This document shows, piece after piece, positions 5,638-7,596 of a stretch of DNA of 7,596 bases (positions are counted from its first letter, which is position 1; each line of letters begins with the position of its first letter). The stretch is taken from assembly GCF_038069945.1 (NCBI RefSeq), contig NZ_JBBPEV010000009.1:1-7596 (forward strand), in the 5' to 3' direction. The position numbers and the translations under genes were made by a program. The notes beneath the pieces were generated by a model. The model did no database searches and was not told the origin of the DNA. It saw nothing but the letters and a program-made list of their open reading frames with translations. This DNA is from Aquabacterium sp. A3. GTDB taxonomy: Bacteria > Pseudomonadota > Gammaproteobacteria > Burkholderiales > Burkholderiaceae_C.

Positions 5638-5755
5638 GCCTAACTACCAAGGTAACCGGCGCCGTAGCCCGCTAGGGCGGAGGGCACAACCAAGGGCCGT
5701 GAAAATGCCGAAGGCATGGCCCTTGGTTGCGTCCGCGTTGACCTGACAGTTAGGC
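5638..5755 (-). repeat. attC10 (main family, 118 bp)
   Basis: GCCTAAC 5638-5644 and GTTAGGC 5749-5755, loop GCTA. It carries GGCGCCGTAGCCC (G to T) and GGGCCGTGAAAATG (A to G), both unique in the window. It ends the third full B cassette. Confidence 0.96.
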
Positions 5756-6167
5756 TGGGGCGCGAAGGAGAGGGCGTGGAGCACACGGCAAACGTGCCAT
5801 GGTTCGATGAACAGTGATGCTGCACAGACGCTCCCTTTGATGTTTGAGAGCAGTGTGCCAGACGCCCCGGCCTGGTGGAAGACCACCGATGTTGTTGAGC
5901 CAAAAGGCTGATGGCGAATGGCACTTTGACGCCCCTGGATGTTGAGCTGACTGCCGCAGGACAGGCAGCCCACAAGGCCGATGGCATGTGGCACTTGGGC
6001 GCCGCTGATGGGCGAGCAGGCTGCCGAAGGACAGACGGCCAACCAGAGCGGCGAAAGTAAGACCCCATGCGTGCCGTGCTGCAGGTTCGGCGCGCGTTGA
6101 AACCGTTCAAAAGTGCAAGGCAGTGGAGGCCAAACCAGGTTTCCAGAGCCTTCCGAATACTGCTCAT
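5640..6167 (-). CDS. Doubtful B-element ORF, 175 aa, reads through attC10
   Basis: ATG 6167 lies about 30 bp after the core site of attC11, following GGAA. It opens MSSIRKALETWFGLHCLALLNGF, like the frame at 3829. It is unbroken and ends in the TAG inside the attC10 core. The body has no recognisable domain, the other minus frame is equally open, and the copy at 1106 has a stop at codon 17. If anything is made, a short N-terminal peptide is the better guess. Confidence 0.25.
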   Translation of the reverse strand: MSSIRKALETWFGLHCLALLNGFNARRTCSTARMGSYFRRSGWPSVLRQPARPSAAPKCHMPSALWAACPAAVSSTSRGVKVPFAISLLAQQHRWSSTRPGRLAHCSQTSKGASVQHHCSSNHGTFAVCSTPSPSRPSLTVRSTRTQPRAMPSAFSRPLVVPSALAGYGAGYLGS

Positions 6168-6196
6168 TCGATTTCCAGAGAGCTCCGGAAACGAAG
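5756..6196 (-). mobile_element. Gene-poor repeated cassette insert, B copy at 5756 (full length)
   Basis: This 441 bp insert is co-linear with the copy at 1106-1546, with the conserved hairpin (5784-5801) and both 67 bp units. It resembles the copy at 3412 more than that at 1106 at its array-5' end (CCAAACCAGG block) and after TTTGATGTTT, but resembles 1106 in the middle. That pattern implies past recombination between B copies. Confidence 0.8.
5904..6040. repeat. Imperfect 67 bp tandem duplication inside B copy at 5756
   Basis: Units 5904-5970 and 5974-6040, 70 bp period, aligned as in the copy at 1254-1390. Each unit is closer to its counterpart in the other B copy than to its own partner, so the duplication predates the spread of B. 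Confidence 0.8.
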
Positions 6197-6314
6197 GCCT
6201 AACTACCAAGGTAACCGGCGCCGGAGCCCGCCAGGGCGGAGGGTACAACCAAGGGCCATGAGAATGCCGAAGGCATGGCCCTTGGTTGCGTCCGCGTTGA
6301 CCTGACAGTTAGGC
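6197..6314 (-). repeat. attC11 (main family, 118 bp)
   Basis: GCCTAAC 6197-6203 and GTTAGGC 6308-6314, loop GCCA, GGTACAACC variant, central loop GAGAATGCC. It ends the cassette of the 142 aa protein. Confidence 0.96.
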
Positions 6315-6390
6315 TGGGGCGCGGAGTGGAAGGTTTTTGCATCACACCTACCTGCAGTTTTGAGTGTTGCACTTCACGTGTCAATCCGCG
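6315..6390 (-). repeat. A-family tail beside attC11
   Basis: Closely matches 4450-4527 in order and spacing, ending at TCAATCCGCGCC, seven bases before the stop codon of the 142 aa gene. Here the tail fills nearly the whole space between gene and attC. Confidence 0.8.
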
Positions 6391-6396
6391 CCAGGA

Positions 6397-6825
6397 TTAT
6401 TTTGACTGGAATGCATCTTCGAGTTCATACAAAGCAGAAAGTAGAGCGGATTCGCTAGGCGTGCCTTCTAGTGCGTCGATGTGATGCCTAACAAGGTAGT
6501 ACTCTGACTCACCCTTGATCTTGCCTCGTGAAATGATCTTTCGAAGTCTCTCTAGCTCCTTAGCTTGCAAATCTGGCGCGTGTCGTTGAAGCGCCGATGA
6601 GAGTGCTTGATTGGCGAAGCTTCGGATATGTTCAGGAAGCACTCGTAGTAGCAGCGGAGTCTCGCGAATGCCTTGTTCAATGCCTGATGCGATTGCAGAT
6701 TTTGTAACGACGCCAGCCTCCAGGGCAAGCACATAGTCCCGTTTCGCGTTTTCCCAGCTCTCGTTGAGGCGAACGATGAACTCGTGTTGTTCGTTCCCAA
6801 GCTGCTGATGGAATTCATCTAGCAC
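6397..6825 (-). CDS. Helical cytoplasmic protein, 142 aa, GTG start; possible N-terminal nonsense
   Basis: A hydrophilic protein without signal or membrane segment, mostly predicted helix and rich in E, L, R and A. Notable stretches are QHEFIVRLNESWENAKRDYV (13-32), IRETPLLLRVLPEHIRSFANQALSSAL (53-79) and the basic helix AKELERLRKIISRGKIK (88-104). The family is not recognised. The first usable start in the open frame is GTG 6825. Nine codons upstream, in the same frame, is ATG 6852 reading M-T-K-F-D, then TGA, L-T-A and the GTG. A single C-to-T change of an Arg codon would explain the TGA, so the original product may have started at 6852. No good ribosome site precedes either start. An overlapping minus frame at 6552-6818 is a shadow. 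Confidence 0.75.
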   Translation of the reverse strand: MLDEFHQQLGNEQHEFIVRLNESWENAKRDYVLALEAGVVTKSAIASGIEQGIRETPLLLRVLPEHIRSFANQALSSALQRHAPDLQAKELERLRKIISRGKIKGESEYYLVRHHIDALEGTPSESALLSALYELEDAFQSK

Positions 6826-6877
6826 TGCTGTAAGTCAATCAAATTTCGTCATCTTGGATATCGCCTGAGCGTAGTCG

Positions 6878-6995
6878 GCCTAACTACCAAGGTAACCGGC
6901 GCCGGAGCCCGTGAGGGCGGAGGGCACAACCAAGGGCCATGAGAATGCCGAAGGCATGGCCCTTGGTTGCGTCCGCGTTGACCTGACAGTTAGGC
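6878..6995 (-). repeat. attC12 (main family, 118 bp)
   Basis: GCCTAAC 6878-6884 and GTTAGGC 6989-6995, loop GTGA, central loop GAGAATGCC. It ends the cassette of the 110 aa protein. Confidence 0.96.
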
Positions 6996-7075
6996 TGGGG
7001 CGCGGAGTGGAAGGTTTGCATAGTACGAATGCTAGCTTTCTGGGTGTTGTGCTTCACATCTCATTCCACGAGTTT
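6996..7075 (-). repeat. A-family tail beside attC12 (diverged)
   Basis: Starts with the invariant TGGGGCGCGGAGTGGAAGG and then aligns loosely with the other A tails (TGTTGTGCTTCACATCTCATTC region). Another 28 bp of unassigned sequence follows before the stop codon at 7104. Confidence 0.6.
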
Positions 7076-7103
7076 AGGCCTCAGCGTACGTACTGTCGAA
7101 TGC

Positions 7104-7436
7104 TCAGGCAGCGCGCGCTCTCCGGATGTAGGCTCGAATGCCCTCAGCTGAATTGAAAGGATCTGGGCCCACAAAGGTCAGAACTTCATCGATAGCCTCG
7201 TCCAAGATGGCATGGTGGTCGGGGGCGGCAGAAACGAGCGAGTAGACCCCATTACGGACCACGAACAGGCCGTGTTTGTTCGGAACAGAGAACCTGGGCT
7301 CGAGCGGGTCGCCACGGTCATTCCAAAATAGCCAGACGGCGGCTTCTACGTCCAAACCTTCGCAATAGGCGACAGCCTCCGCCTCGCTCAAGAATGTCAT
7401 GAGAGTGCGCTCTTCTGTTTCGACGGCGAAGATCAT
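7104..7436 (-). CDS. Conserved hypothetical cassette protein, 110 aa
   Basis: A soluble alpha/beta protein with no signal or membrane segment. Conserved-looking parts are MIFAVETEERTL, a helix FLSEAEAVAYCEGLDVEAA, WLFWNDRGDPLEPRF, the strand pair HGLFVVRNGVYSLV, and an acidic helix AILDEAIDEVLTFVG followed by PFNSAEGIRAYI. I recognise this as a family seen in Pseudomonas and related genomes, often as 'hypothetical protein', without a known function. The WLFWND-G-PLEP block and its acidic surface look like a compact immunity- or adaptor-type fold, but that is speculation. ATG 7436 is three bases from the core site of attC13, so there is essentially no leader. Confidence 0.88.
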   Translation of the reverse strand: MIFAVETEERTLMTFLSEAEAVAYCEGLDVEAAVWLFWNDRGDPLEPRFSVPNKHGLFVVRNGVYSLVSAAPDHHAILDEAIDEVLTFVGPDPFNSAEGIRAYIRRARAA

Positions 7437-7439
7437 GAG

Positions 7440-7557
7440 GCCTAACTACCAAGGTAACCGGCGCCGGAGCCCGCCAGGGCGGAGGGCACAACCAAGGGCC
7501 ATGAAAATGCCGAAGGCATGGCCCTTGGTTGCGTCCGCGTTGACCTGACAGTTAGGC
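7440..7557 (-). repeat. attC13 (main family, 118 bp)
   Basis: GCCTAAC 7440-7446 and GTTAGGC 7551-7557, loop GCCA. It belongs to the cassette that continues to the right of the window. Confidence 0.96.
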
Positions 7558-7596
7558 TGGGGCGCGGAGTGGAAGGTTTGCGCATTACGACGATCT
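7558..7596 (-). repeat. A-family tail beside attC13 (cut by window end)
   Basis: TGGGGCGCGGAGTGGAAGG again, then GTTTGCGCATTACG. The gene of this cassette is outside the window. Confidence 0.75.

Larger units (their letters stand above)
1..7596 (-). mobile_element. Integron gene-cassette array (interior, no integrase in view)
   Basis: Thirteen attC sites punctuate the window, each bounded by GCCTAAC and GTTAGGC, with one small gene or a gene-poor insert between neighbours. With exchange at GCCTAA^C (plus-strand view), the complete cassettes are 253-993, 994-1552, 1553-2329, 2330-2877, 2878-3299, 3300-3864, 3865-4337, 4338-4989, 4990-5643, 5644-6202, 6203-6883 and 6884-7445. Sizes run from 422 to 777 bp. 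Gene direction, position of the extrahelical G and one-sided flank conservation all say the array reads on the minus strand, so intI/attI should lie right of the window. Twelve of thirteen attC sites belong to one family, which is typical of sedentary chromosomal integrons and unlike the mixed attC sites of mobile class 1 integrons. Confidence 0.95.

Noticed and set aside
5644..6042. Second minus-strand frame (132 aa) shared by the B copies at 994-1392 and 5644-6042
   Set aside because: Open in several copies, but its terminal 40 or so residues (ending RRRLPW) are attC translation, it overlaps another open frame, and it has no ribosome site. GC-rich sequence without AT-rich stops explains it.

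Overview
This window is an uninterrupted stretch of an integron gene-cassette array, probably the inner part of a large chromosomal (sedentary) integron. It holds thirteen attC sites. Twelve are near-identical copies of 117-118 bp and one is a divergent 88 bp site. They bound twelve complete cassettes and two partial ones. No integrase, attI, transposase, tRNA, rRNA or CRISPR is present.

Three independent signs show that the array reads on the minus strand. (1) Almost every credible gene is on the minus strand, starting just left of one attC and ending right of the next. (2) The attC arm GTTGACCT pairs with AGGTAAC leaving one unpaired G on the window plus strand; in characterised attC sites such extrahelical bases lie on the recombinogenic bottom strand. 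(3) Conserved sequence beyond the attC occurs only on its right side, as expected if exchange happens only at the left simple site (GCCTAA^C on the plus strand). intI, attI and the Pc promoter should therefore lie beyond base 7596, to the right.

From right to left (array order) the cassettes hold: a 110 aa conserved hypothetical protein; a 142 aa helical protein with a possible early stop; a gene-poor repeated cassette ('B'); a 148 aa lipoprotein; a 123 aa membrane protein; a 62 aa membrane protein; a second B cassette; a 99 aa membrane protein on a foreign attC; a 114 aa membrane protein; a mosaic cassette with a possible reverse-strand gene; a third B cassette; a 136 aa secreted protein whose cassette tail is a B remnant; and a truncated zinc-ribbon membrane protein at the left edge. 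Most of the convincing products are membrane-bound or exported and none has a known function. No gene has a recognisable promoter of its own, so expression probably depends on a distant Pc or is very low.

The most unusual content is the B family: about 440 bp, without a convincing gene, present three times in full and twice as a fragment fused to other sequence. It has an internal 67 bp tandem duplication, a hairpin kept by G-U pairs in all five copies, and a frame-preserving central replacement in one copy. A second shared sequence ('A' flank, about 20-80 bp) lies next to seven other attC sites. Together they suggest that cassettes here are built or remodelled with attC plus a variable length of upstream tail as the unit.

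The uniform attC family, small genes of mixed composition and gene types indicate a proteobacterium, most likely a gammaproteobacterium of the Pseudomonas/Xanthomonas kind. The genus cannot be fixed from this window.
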